Shown piece after piece: positions 1 through 7,670 of a stretch of DNA of 64,000 bases. The notes beneath the pieces are model-generated. The model was not told the DNA's origin. It saw only the letters and a list, made by a program, of their open reading frames with translations, and ran no database searches. The translations under genes and the position numbers were made by a program. Each line of letters begins with the position of its first letter. The first letter of the stretch is position 1. The DNA is from Achromobacter sp. MYb9 (GTDB taxonomy: Bacteria; Pseudomonadota; Gammaproteobacteria; Burkholderiales; Burkholderiaceae_B), in assembly GCF_002975275.1 (NCBI RefSeq), contig NZ_PCOQ01000001.1, positions 1 through 64,000 on the forward strand, read 5' to 3'.

Positions 1-1473
1 GCTCCTGCCGCCGTCCCCGCCCCCACGCCAGCGCGAGCGGCTGTGGCCAAGACCGCTTCTTCCAAGCGCGGCAAGGCCCGCGCCCAGAACGCGCCGCGCA
101 AGCTGTTCGTGCTGGACACCAACGTGCTGCTGCACGATCCCAGTTCGCTGTTCCGCTTCGAAGAGCACGACATCTTCCTGCCGATGATGACGCTGGAAGA
201 ACTGGACCACCAGAAGAAGGGCATGTCGGAAGTGGCGCGCAACGCGCGCCAGGTCAGCCGTTCGCTGGATGCGCTGGTGCAGGACGCCACGCAGCTGGAC
301 GAAGGGCTGGAATTGGCCAAGCTGGGCAACAAGGACGCCACCGGGCGCCTGATGTTCCAGACGACGGCCATCCATAGCACCCTGCCCTCCGACCTGCCGA
401 TGGGCAAGGCCGATAACCAGATCCTGGGCGTCGTCCGGGCCTTGCAGGAAAAGTACCCGCAGCGCGAGGTCGTGCTGGTGTCGAAAGACATCAACATGCG
501 CCTGAAGGCGCGCGCGCTGGGCATGGCCGCCGAAGACTACTTCAACGACCACGTCCTGGAAGACTCGGACCTGATGTATTCGGGCGTGATGCAGCTGCCC
601 GAAGACTTCTGGAACAAGCACGGCAAGGACGTGGAGTCCTGGCAGCAAGGCGGCACCACCTTCTACCGCATCCACGGCCCGCTGTGCTCGCAGTTCGTCG
701 TTAACCAGTTCGTCTACTTTGAAGGCCAGATGCCGCTGTACGCGCAGGTGCGCGAAGTCAGCGGCAAGATGGCGGTGCTGGCGACCTTGCGCGATTACAC
801 CCACGGCAAGAACAACGTCTGGGGCATCACCGCGCGCAACCGCGAGCAGAATTTCGCCATGAACCTGCTGATGAACCCCGAATGCGACTTCGTGTCGCTG
901 CTGGGCCAGGCAGGCACGGGCAAGACGCTGCTGGCGCTGGCCGCGGGCATCACACAAGTGCTGGAGACCAAGCGCTACACCGAGATCATCATGACGCGCG
1001 TCACGGTGCCCGTTGGTGAAGACATCGGTTTCCTGCCCGGCACGGAAGAAGAGAAGATGCTGCCGTGGATGGGCGCGCTGGAAGACAACCTGGACGTGCT
1101 CAACATGGGCGACGGCGAAGGCAACGGGGACTGGGGGCGCGCCGCCACCATGGACCTGATCCGTTCGCGCATCAAGGTGAAGTCGCTGAACTTCATGCGC
1201 GGCCGCACGTTCTTGAACAAGTATCTGATCATCGACGAAGCGCAGAACCTGACGCCCAAGCAGATGAAGACGCTGGTGACCCGCGCGGGCCCTGGCACCA
1301 AGGTGATCTGCCTGGGCAACGTCGCCCAGATCGATACGCCGTATCTGACCGAAGGCAGTTCGGGCCTGACGTTCGTCGTCGACCGCTTCAAGGGCTGGCC
1401 GCATTCGGGGCACGTCACGCTGCAGCGCGGCGAGCGTTCCCGTCTGGCCGACTACGCCGGGGATGTGCTGTAG
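1..1473 (+). CDS. PhoH-like protein: PIN domain plus PhoH ATPase (5' end outside window)
   Basis: Likely an RNA-metabolism nuclease/ATPase. The N-terminal part carries a PIN-domain signature (KLFVLDTNVLLHD) with conserved acidic residues. The C-terminal half is a PhoH ATPase with Walker A GQAGTGKT and Walker B YLIIDEAQN. PIN-PhoH fusions are known in many bacteria and are proposed RNases with helicase-like activity. The frame is open to base 1, reading Ala/Pro-rich codons upstream of a GTG at 43, so the true start is probably outside the window. A strong terminator follows directly. The family call is firm; cellular role is inferred. Confidence 0.92.
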   Translation, partial: APAAVPAPTPARAAVAKTASSKRGKARAQNAPRKLFVLDTNVLLHDPSSLFRFEEHDIFLPMMTLEELDHQKKGMSEVARNARQVSRSLDALVQDATQLDEGLELAKLGNKDATGRLMFQTTAIHSTLPSDLPMGKADNQILGVVRALQEKYPQREVVLVSKDINMRLKARALGMAAEDYFNDHVLEDSDLMYSGVMQLPEDFWNKHGKDVESWQQGGTTFYRIHGPLCSQFVVNQFVYFEGQMPLYAQVREVSGKMAVLATLRDYTHGKNNVWGITARNREQNFAMNLLMNPECDFVSLLGQAGTGKTLLALAAGITQVLETKRYTEIIMTRVTVPVGEDIGFLPGTEEEKMLPWMGALEDNLDVLNMGDGEGNGDWGRAATMDLIRSRIKVKSLNFMRGRTFLNKYLIIDEAQNLTPKQMKTLVTRAGPGTKVICLGNVAQIDTPYLTEGSSGLTFVVDRFKGWPHSGHVTLQRGERSRLADYAGDVL

Positions 1474-1493
1474 GGCATCCGCGGTCAAGCATG

Positions 1494-1528
1494 AAAAAAG
1501 CCCCTTGAGCGATCAAGGGGCTTTTTTT
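1494..1528 (+). terminator. Intrinsic terminator after the PhoH-like gene
   Basis: An A-tract leads into a stem GCCCCTTGA / TCAAGGGGC with a four-base loop, followed by seven T. It lies about 20 bases after the PhoH-like stop. The A-tract on the other strand would let it act for the entericidin gene transcribed toward it as well. Confidence 0.9.
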
Positions 1529-1552
1529 CTTGCCTGGGCAACGGGCCGACGG

Positions 1553-1684
1553 TTACTTGTCGGCCGCGTTGGTGATGGCATTGCCGGCCCGAGACATATC
1601 CTTGCCCATGCCCGCGACGGTATTGCAACCGGCGAGCACGAACCCGAACACGACAAAGGCGGTCAGCACGATCTTGCCGCGCAT
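1553..1684 (-). CDS. Entericidin A/B family small lipoprotein (copy 1)
   Basis: A 43-aa lipoprotein precursor. A basic N-terminus and hydrophobic stretch end in the lipobox FVLAGC (Cys20). The mature part, beginning CNTVAGMGKDMSRAG, matches the entericidin family (ecnA/ecnB), small envelope lipoproteins linked in Enterobacteria to bacteriolysis and stress. AGGAG sits seven bases before the ATG. It ends in the shared terminator with the PhoH-like gene. A paralogue of identical length is at 41234-41365. Function in this organism is not shown by sequence. Confidence 0.85.
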   Translation of the reverse strand: MRGKIVLTAFVVFGFVLAGCNTVAGMGKDMSRAGNAITNAADK

Positions 1685-1762
1685 GCTGGAACTCCTGAAC
1701 AAAAAGAAAGAAAAAGGTGCCAGGTCAGGCGGACTGCACGTGCAGTCCGCCCGGGGCCGGGA

Positions 1763-2458
1763 TCAGGCGATTTGGACGCGCAGTTCGCCCAGGCCTTCCA
1801 CGCCGCCGGTGATCACATCGCCCTGCACGACTGCGCCCACGCCTTCGGGGGTGCCGGTGAAGATGATGTCGCCCGGCTGCAATTCGAACAGGCCCGACAG
1901 GTACGAGATGCTTTCGGGAATGTTCCACAGCATCTGCGAAATGTCGCTGGATTGCTTGCGCTGGCCGTTCACGTCCAGCCAGATCGCGCCCTTGTCCAGC
2001 GTGCCCACGACGCTGCGCGGGTGGATCGGGCCCATCGGGGCGGATTCGTCGAACGCCTTGCCGATTTCCCAGGGGCGGCCCTGCTTCTTCATTTCGCCTT
2101 GCAGGTCGCGGCGGGTCATGTCCAGGCCCAATGCGTAGCCCCACACGCATTCGTTGGCTTCTTCGACCGGAATGTCGCGGCCGCCCTTGCCCAGCACCAC
2201 CACCAGCTCCATTTCGTAGTGCAGGTTGGAGGTCTTGGGCGGATAGGCCATCTTGCCGGTTTCTCCGTCGGCCACGCTCAGCACGGCATCGGCCGGCTTG
2301 CAGAAGAAGAACGGGTCTTCACGGCCGGTGAAACCCATTTCCTTGGCGTGTTCGGCGTAATTGCGGCCAACGCAATACACGCGACGGACCGGGAACAGCG
2401 CGGCGCTGCCGGCGACGGGGACCGCCACGGGCGGCTGGGGAGGTAGTACGTAGTCCAT
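1763..2458 (-). CDS. Fumarylacetoacetate hydrolase (FAH) family protein
   Basis: 231 aa, the usual size of the short FAH/acylpyruvase enzymes that hydrolyse C-C bonds of acylpyruvates. The N-terminal part has VYCVGRNYAEHAKEMG. The metal-binding core is visible: YEMELVVVLGKGG supplies the E-x-E type ligands and a later Asp lies in GYALGLDMTRRDLQ. A TGTPEGVGAV loop is present near the C-terminus. It resembles fumarylpyruvate hydrolases of the gentisate pathway, but the exact substrate cannot be read from sequence. It lies 120 bases downstream of the Dabb gene on the same strand and may be the last gene of the catabolic arm or a separate unit. Confidence 0.85.
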   Translation of the reverse strand: MDYVLPPQPPVAVPVAGSAALFPVRRVYCVGRNYAEHAKEMGFTGREDPFFFCKPADAVLSVADGETGKMAYPPKTSNLHYEMELVVVLGKGGRDIPVEEANECVWGYALGLDMTRRDLQGEMKKQGRPWEIGKAFDESAPMGPIHPRSVVGTLDKGAIWLDVNGQRKQSSDISQMLWNIPESISYLSGLFELQPGDIIFTGTPEGVGAVVQGDVITGGVEGLGELRVQIA

Positions 2459-2554
2459 GAGCGATCAACCTATGACAAATACGTGAGGCGGGCGGGCTTA
2501 TCCTGGGGCGGCCCGGATATCAAAAAATCATCCGCGAGTTTATCGCTTTCCCGG

Positions 2555-2576
2555 GCGCAAGGCGCGCCCCTTGCGC
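2555..2576. other. Perfect 8-bp hairpin between the Dabb and FAH genes
   Basis: GCGCAAGG and CCTTGCGC flank a six-base loop immediately 3' of the Dabb stop. There is no T-tract on either strand, so it is not a classical intrinsic terminator. It could stabilise a transcript 3' end or be a Rho-dependent pause element. Nearby bases 2503-2516 also hold a short TGGGGCGGCCCGG fragment of the dispersed GC-rich repeat family. Confidence 0.4.
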
Positions 2577-2578
2577 GT

Positions 2579-2881
2579 TCAGGAAAACGTAGGGATATCC
2601 CCATCGAACACCACCAGGCGTTCGATGAAAGCCGCCATGTACGCCTTCATCTCCTGGTGGGCGGCGGACACCTGGTAGCGGTCATGCGCCGCGCCGTCCG
2701 CGAAAGCGGCCACAACCGCATGGGTCAACCCGTCTGCGCGCCCCGCCCGGTTGGGCCGGAACGCATACCCCGCCACCCCGTCGCATTCCGCCAGTATCCG
2801 GTCGCAATACCCCTGGACCCGCCCATGGAAATCGGCGTCGGCCGCGGCCGACAGTTGCAACATCACGACATGCAGGAACAT
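2579..2881 (-). CDS. Dabb-family (stress-responsive alpha/beta barrel) protein
   Basis: 100 aa, starting MFLHVVMLQL, with the Dabb pattern: an N-terminal beta strand with HVV, a central GYAFRPNRAGRADGLTHAVV segment and a C-terminal helix (HQEMKAYMAAFIERL). Dabb proteins are dimeric ferredoxin-like folds that often act as small accessory enzymes in catabolic operons. Its ATG overlaps the permease stop as TGATG, indicating translational coupling and the same operon. Catalytic role unknown. Confidence 0.8.
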   Translation of the reverse strand: MFLHVVMLQLSAAADADFHGRVQGYCDRILAECDGVAGYAFRPNRAGRADGLTHAVVAAFADGAAHDRYQVSAAHQEMKAYMAAFIERLVVFDGDIPTFS

Positions 2882-4764
2882 CAGGACTCCTTTTTCACGC
2901 GGGTCGCGGCCCGCCAGGCGCGCGACACCAATCCCATGATGCCGTCTCGCAACAGGAGCACGCACAAGACAAAAATCGCGCCCTGGACGATCAGCACCCA
3001 GGACCCCAGCGGCGCCAGGTAGTTCTGCAGCGACACGAAAGTCAGCGCGCCGGCGAGCGGCCCGAACACCGTGCCGATGCCGCCCAGCAGCGCCATCAGC
3101 ACGACCTCGCCGTTCGCATGCCAGTGCACGTCGGTCAGCGAGGCCACGCCGAACACCAGCACTTTCAGCCCGCCCGCCAGCCCGGCCACGGACGCCGACA
3201 GCGTGAACGCGATCAGCTTGTAGTGCGACGTGGAGTAGCCCAGAGACCGCGCGCGCTGCTCGTTGTCGCGAACCGATCGGATCACTTCGCCGAAGGGCGA
3301 ATTCAGCACGCGCAGGACAAACGCGTAGCCCAGCGCGAACACCGCCAGCGTGAAGTAGTACATCGGCATCACGTTTTCCAGGTCGAACACGCCGAACAGC
3401 TTGCCGCGCGGCACGCTTTGCAGGCCGTCCTCGCCCCCCGTGAACCCGGCCTGCACCGCAATGAAATAAACCAGTTGCGACAGCGCCAAGGTGATCATCG
3501 CGAAATAGATGCCCTGGCGGCGGATGGCGATGGCTCCGAACAGCAGGCCCAGCAGCCCGCCCGTTACCACGCCGGCCAGCAAGCCGAGTTCCGGCGTGGC
3601 GCCGAACAGCTTCATGACGATGCCGGTCGCGTAGGCCGCCGCGCCGAAGAACGCCGCATGGCCGAACGACAGCAGGCCCACATAGCCCACCAGCAGGTTG
3701 AAAGCCGCCGCGAACAAGGCGAAGCACAGCACCTTCATGAGGAACGTGGGATAGACGAACCAGGGCGCGATCAGCGCCACCACCGCCAGTGCCGCCATCG
3801 ACACCCGCATCGCGCGCCGGCTCAACTGCACGGGCTGACGCGTCGCTTCCGCGGCCAGCACGTTCTGCACTTGCAAGGGCTTGCCGAACAGCCCCGCCGG
3901 CTTGCACAACAGCACCAGCACCATGATGATGAAGATCGCCAGGTTGGCGGCCTCGGGGTAGAACACCTTGGTCAGGCCTTCGATGATGCCCAGCCCGAAG
4001 CCGCTGACGATGGCGCCCATGATGGAGCCCATGCCGCCAATGACCACCACCGCGAACACGACCACGACCAGGTTCGATCCCATCATCGGGCTGACCTGGT
4101 AGATGGGCGCCGCGATCACGCCCGCGACCGACGCCAGGGCCACTCCCAACGCATAGGTCAGCGTGATCAGCAGCGGCACGTTGATGCCGAAGGAGCGGAC
4201 GATCGTGGGGTTCTCGGTGGCAGCGCGCAGCATCGCCCCCACGCGTGTCTTTTCAATCAGCACCCAGACGGCCAGGCACAACACCAGCGACACCGCCACG
4301 GCCCAGCCGCGATACCAGGGCAAGAACATGAAACCCAGATTGACGCCGCCGGTCAGCGCCTTGGGGATGGTGTAGGGCAGGCCCGACACGCCGTAGGCCT
4401 GCCGCAGGCCGCCTTCGATCAGCAGCGCGATGCCGAAGGTCAGCAGCAACCCGTACAGATGGTCCATGCGGTAGGTGCGAGAAATCAGCAAGCGCTCCGT
4501 CACGATGGCGAACACCGCCATGATGAGGGGCACCAGCACCAGCGCTGCCCAGTAGTTCACGCCCAGATAATTCAGCAGCATCCAGGCCAGGAACGCGCCC
4601 GCCGTGTACTGCGCGCCATGGGCAAAATTGATGATGTTCAAGAGGCCGAAAATGACCGCCAGGCCGATCGACAGCAAGGCGTAGAAGGACCCGTTGATCA
4701 GGCCGAGCAATAGCTGGCCGAACAGCGCCGTGGACGGCACACCGAAAATTTCGAACACAGGCAT
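2881..4764 (-). CDS. Fused LivH-LivM branched-chain-amino-acid-type ABC permease
   Basis: 627 aa containing both inner-membrane permease subunits in one chain. The LivH-type half (about residues 1-300) opens with GLINGSFYALLSIGLAVIFG and INFAHGAQ. A linker of about 30 residues joins a LivM-type half with FNLLVGYVGLLSFGHAAFFG and RRQGIYFAMITLALSQ. Each half has 8-9 predicted membrane segments. LivH and LivM are normally separate proteins. The chosen ATG has GGAGA just upstream and lies 7 bases after the livF stop; an upstream extension would run into livF. With LivF, LivG and the binding protein at 7671 it makes a complete HAAT-family importer. Substrates of this family include amino acids and many aromatic or small organic acids. 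Confidence 0.88.
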   Translation of the reverse strand: MPVFEIFGVPSTALFGQLLLGLINGSFYALLSIGLAVIFGLLNIINFAHGAQYTAGAFLAWMLLNYLGVNYWAALVLVPLIMAVFAIVTERLLISRTYRMDHLYGLLLTFGIALLIEGGLRQAYGVSGLPYTIPKALTGGVNLGFMFLPWYRGWAVAVSLVLCLAVWVLIEKTRVGAMLRAATENPTIVRSFGINVPLLITLTYALGVALASVAGVIAAPIYQVSPMMGSNLVVVVFAVVVIGGMGSIMGAIVSGFGLGIIEGLTKVFYPEAANLAIFIIMVLVLLCKPAGLFGKPLQVQNVLAAEATRQPVQLSRRAMRVSMAALAVVALIAPWFVYPTFLMKVLCFALFAAAFNLLVGYVGLLSFGHAAFFGAAAYATGIVMKLFGATPELGLLAGVVTGGLLGLLFGAIAIRRQGIYFAMITLALSQLVYFIAVQAGFTGGEDGLQSVPRGKLFGVFDLENVMPMYYFTLAVFALGYAFVLRVLNSPFGEVIRSVRDNEQRARSLGYSTSHYKLIAFTLSASVAGLAGGLKVLVFGVASLTDVHWHANGEVVLMALLGGIGTVFGPLAGALTFVSLQNYLAPLGSWVLIVQGAIFVLCVLLLRDGIMGLVSRAWRAATRVKKES

Positions 4765-4771
4765 TCTCCTT

Positions 4772-5464
4772 TCAGACGCCCAGGCGGCGCGCGATCCGGG
4801 CGGGATCGCGGCGCGCCTCATCCGCCGACAGCTGGTCAACCACGCAGCCGTGCTCCATGACGTAGTGGCGGTCCGCCACCTTGGTGGCGAAGCGGAAGTT
4901 CTGCTCGACCAGCACGATGGTGAAGCCCCGCTCCTTCAAGGTGCGGATGGCCTGCCCGATCTGTTGGACGATGACGGGTGCCAGCCCTTCGGTGGGTTCA
5001 TCCAGCAGGATCAGTTGGGCGCCCGTGCGCAGAATGCGCGCAATCGCCAGCATCTGCTGTTCGCCGCCGGACAGGTTGCCGCCCGAACTGGCGCTGCGTT
5101 CGCGCAGGTTCGGAAACAGTGTGTAGATCTCGTCCAGCGACATGCCGCCGGCGGCCAGCCGCGGCGGCAGCATCAGGTTTTCGGTGACGCTCAGGCTGCG
5201 GAATACCGCGCGTTCCTCGGGGCAATACACCACGCCCAGCCGCGGAATGCGGTGCGGCGCCATGCCTACCGTTTCTTGCCCGTTCAGCCGGATGGATCCG
5301 CGCCGCTTGTCCAGGATGCCCATGATGGCGCGCAACGTGGTCGTCTTGCCTGCCCCGTTGCGGCCCAGGATGGTAACGAGTTCGCCCCGATTCACATCGA
5401 TGTCCACGCCGTGCAGCACATGGGATTCGCCATACCAGGCGTTGAGGTCTTTGATCGCCAGCAT
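4772..5464 (-). CDS. LivF-type ABC transporter ATP-binding protein
   Basis: 230 aa, typical for LivF. Walker A GRNGAGKTT, signature LSGGEQQML, Walker B LILLDEPTEGL and a switch His in VLVEQN/H-loop context are present. It begins MLAIKDLNAWYGESHVLHG, the LivF style. It energises the fused permease. It starts two bases after the livG stop, so the genes are in one operon. The gene is named by family only, since the transported solute is unknown. Confidence 0.92.
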   Translation of the reverse strand: MLAIKDLNAWYGESHVLHGVDIDVNRGELVTILGRNGAGKTTTLRAIMGILDKRRGSIRLNGQETVGMAPHRIPRLGVVYCPEERAVFRSLSVTENLMLPPRLAAGGMSLDEIYTLFPNLRERSASSGGNLSGGEQQMLAIARILRTGAQLILLDEPTEGLAPVIVQQIGQAIRTLKERGFTIVLVEQNFRFATKVADRHYVMEHGCVVDQLSADEARRDPARIARRLGV

Positions 5465-5465
5465 C

Positions 5466-6227
5466 TCAGTGCACCTCCTCGTCGGAGCCCATATAGGCGG
5501 TGATGACCCTTTCGTCTTGCGAGACAGCGGCGTAGTCGCCCTGCGCCAGCACCGCGCCGCGCGCCAGGACGGTGATGGTGTCGGACAGGTCGGCCACCAC
5601 CGACAGGTTGTGCTCGACCATGAGGATGCTCCGGTTCACCGACACGCGCCGGATCAGGGCCGCGATGCGTGCGACGTCTTCCTGGCCCAGCCCCGCCATG
5701 GGTTCGTCCAGCAGCATGACCTCGGGCTCCAGCGCCAGCGTCATGGCGATTTCCAGCGCGCGCTTGCGGCCATAGGGCAGCAACGCGGCGGTGGTATCCG
5801 CCAGCGGCGCCAGACCAACCGCGTCCAGCAACTCCATGGCGCGGCCGTTCAGGCGATCGACGCTTCGGCGGCTGCGCCAGAAGCGCAGCCCGTCGCCGTG
5901 CTGGCGCATCAGGGCCACGCGCATGTTCTGCAATACGGTCAACCCCAGGAAGACGGCGGAAATCTGGAATGAACGGACGATACCCAGCCGCGCGATCTGC
6001 TCCGGGGCCAGCGAGGTGATGTCGCGCCCGCGGTAGTGGATGACGCCGGCGTCCGGCGCCAGGAATTTGGTCAGCAGGTTGAAGCAGGTGGTCTTGCCGG
6101 CGCCGTTGGGGCCAATCAGCGCGTGGATGGAGCCTTCTTGCAGGGCGAGGGTCACGCCGTCCACGGCATTGAAGCCGCCGAACCGCTTGACCAGCCCCTG
6201 CGCGGACAGAACCGCTTGGGTGCTCAT
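5466..6227 (-). CDS. LivG-type ABC transporter ATP-binding protein
   Basis: 253 aa, with Walker A GPNGAGKTT and Walker B VMLLDEPMAGL. The ABC signature is degenerate: LPYGRKRALEIA replaces the usual LSGGQ-type sequence, as is common in LivG proteins. The C-terminal MVEHNLSVVADLSDTITVLARG is also LivG-like. It pairs with LivF as the second nucleotide-binding subunit. It follows the SDR gene by 9 bases in the minus-strand operon. Confidence 0.92.
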   Translation of the reverse strand: MSTQAVLSAQGLVKRFGGFNAVDGVTLALQEGSIHALIGPNGAGKTTCFNLLTKFLAPDAGVIHYRGRDITSLAPEQIARLGIVRSFQISAVFLGLTVLQNMRVALMRQHGDGLRFWRSRRSVDRLNGRAMELLDAVGLAPLADTTAALLPYGRKRALEIAMTLALEPEVMLLDEPMAGLGQEDVARIAALIRRVSVNRSILMVEHNLSVVADLSDTITVLARGAVLAQGDYAAVSQDERVITAYMGSDEEVH

Positions 6228-6236
6228 GGGTCGCTC

Positions 6237-7016
6237 CTACATGCGGGCCAACAGGCCGCCGTCGATCGCCAGGACATGCCCGTTGACGAACGACGCGCCC
6301 GGCGACGCCAGATACACGACCGCGGGAGCAATGTCTTCGGGCGCGGCCCAGCGCCCGGTCGGCACGGCGGTGGACAGGAACGACTGGAACTGCGGATTGT
6401 CCTGCAGCCCTTGCGTGAAATCCGTGCGGACGAAACCCGGCGCGAGCGCGTTGCACGTCACGCCGCTGGCGCCGTATTCCACGGCCAGCGCCCGCGCGAA
6501 CGCCGCGATGGCGCCCTTGGCGGTCGCATAGGCGGCGATGTTCGGCATGGTCGCCTGCCCCGCCACGGACGACATCAGGATGATGCGGCCAAAGCCGCGC
6601 CGGCCCATCCCAGGCAGGACGGCGCGGGCGCAATGGAAGGCGCCGTTGACATGCACGTTCTGTAGCGCCTGCCATTCGGCGGGGCTCATCTCGACCACCG
6701 GTTTGCGATTCTGGTTGCCGGCGTTGCTGACCAGCACATCGATGGCGATTCCAGCGGCCTCCAATTGCGCGACGGCGGCGGCCACCGCCGCCCCGTCGGC
6801 CACGTCGAAGGCGGCGCCGCGGGCCTTGATGCCATCATTCGCCAGCTGGGCGCAGGCGGCATCGCAGGCCTCGGTCGACAGGTCGTTGACCACGACCTCC
6901 GCGCCAGCCATTCCCAGGCCCCGCGCGATGGCGAAGCCCAATCCCCTGGCGGCCCCCGTCACCAGCGCGACGCGCCCTGCCAGACCGAACGTCTGGTTCA
7001 GATAGTCGTGTTTCAA
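6237..7016 (-). CDS. SDR-family NAD(P)-dependent oxidoreductase (first gene of the minus arm)
   Basis: 259-aa classical short-chain dehydrogenase. The cofactor motif TGAARGLG is at 20-27, NAG at 98-100, catalytic Ser around 149-150 (LMSSVAG), Tyr163 and Lys167 (YATAK). An N-terminal acidic residue after strand 2 (VVNDLS) suggests NAD(H) preference. The start is TTG at 7016; an AGGAG lies six bases upstream and no ATG is in a suitable place. As the promoter-proximal gene of the transporter operon it probably oxidises an alcohol or hydroxyacid intermediate of the imported compound. Substrate unknown. Confidence 0.88.
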   Translation of the reverse strand: MKHDYLNQTFGLAGRVALVTGAARGLGFAIARGLGMAGAEVVVNDLSTEACDAACAQLANDGIKARGAAFDVADGAAVAAAVAQLEAAGIAIDVLVSNAGNQNRKPVVEMSPAEWQALQNVHVNGAFHCARAVLPGMGRRGFGRIILMSSVAGQATMPNIAAYATAKGAIAAFARALAVEYGASGVTCNALAPGFVRTDFTQGLQDNPQFQSFLSTAVPTGRWAAPEDIAPAVVYLASPGASFVNGHVLAIDGGLLARM

Positions 7017-7094
7017 GCTTGTCTCCTTGTCTTATATGCACCGGATCTCTGGGTCCGGCCTGTGTCGCCTTGCTTTCTGGATGCAAAAACAAAG

Positions 7095-7137
7095 TTGACA
7101 TCAATCTCAATATACGCGACTATTTTTAAACACTCAA
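7095..7137. promoter_or_regulatory. Overlapping divergent promoters of the transporter/catabolic cluster
   Basis: Plus strand: TTGACA at 7095-7100, 17-base spacer, then a weak -10 GACTAT at 7118-7123, reading toward the cupin gene. Minus strand: TTGAGT (7132-7137), 17-base spacer and TATATT (7109-7114), reading toward the SDR gene. The two overlap face to face in an AT-rich block of an otherwise GC-rich region. One bound regulator, presumably the IclR protein of the cluster, could control both arms. Confidence 0.5.
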
Positions 7138-7190
7138 TAACAAGATTTTTGCTTTATCTTCAATAACGAGTTACGGCTAGGAGACAAACC

Positions 7191-7589
7191 ATGGCCCTCG
7201 AAACCCCCGGCTGCCCTGCGGCCAATGCGCTGCCGCCGCTGGCCTCGCGCTTCCTGAAAGTCGCCGACCTGCCTTGGAAACCCACCCAGGTGGAAGGCAT
7301 CGAGATGAAGGTGCTGATGCAGGACAAGGAGTCCGGCCTGCTCACTGCCCTGTTCCGCTGGCAGCCCGGCACCGAACTGCCGCTGCATGAACATGTGGAG
7401 GTCGAGCAGACCTACGTGCTGGAGGGGTCCATCGTGGATGCCGAAGGCGAAGTGTGCGCGGGCGACTACGTCTGGCGTCCGCGCGGTAACCAGCACGTGG
7501 CGCGCGCACCCAACGGCGCGCTGGTGCTGAGCTTTTTCCTGAAACCCAACCTGTTTATCGACGCCTACGCCGGCCAGACGCTGGAATAG
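7191..7589 (+). CDS. Cupin-domain protein (ChrR-like)
   Basis: 132 aa, a single cupin barrel. The metal-binding motif 1 is PLHEHVEVEQTYVLEGS, with two His and a Glu. Motif 2 follows in GDYVWRPRGNQHVA, supplying a third His. TAGGAGAC precedes the ATG. It is the first gene of the plus arm. Such single-domain cupins may be metal-dependent dioxygenases, isomerases or sensors; this one most resembles ChrR/anti-sigma cupin modules without the zinc-binding N-terminus. Function within the pathway is not determinable. Confidence 0.82.
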   Translation: MALETPGCPAANALPPLASRFLKVADLPWKPTQVEGIEMKVLMQDKESGLLTALFRWQPGTELPLHEHVEVEQTYVLEGSIVDAEGEVCAGDYVWRPRGNQHVARAPNGALVLSFFLKPNLFIDAYAGQTLE

Positions 7590-7670
7590 GCCTGACCGTT
7601 CCGCATGACCCCGCGCGACCGCCCGGCACAGGGCGGCGCGCAAAGAACCAAGCCCCCGAGGAGACACCCC

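Noticed and set aside
2131-2331. Short plus-strand frames inside the FAH gene
   Set aside because: Arg/Pro-rich shadow frames with no ribosome-binding site.
3118-4713. Long plus-strand open frame of about 530 codons opposite the LivHM gene
   Set aside because: Antisense shadow in high-GC DNA: Gln/His/Arg-rich composition and no domain; the minus strand encodes a clear permease.
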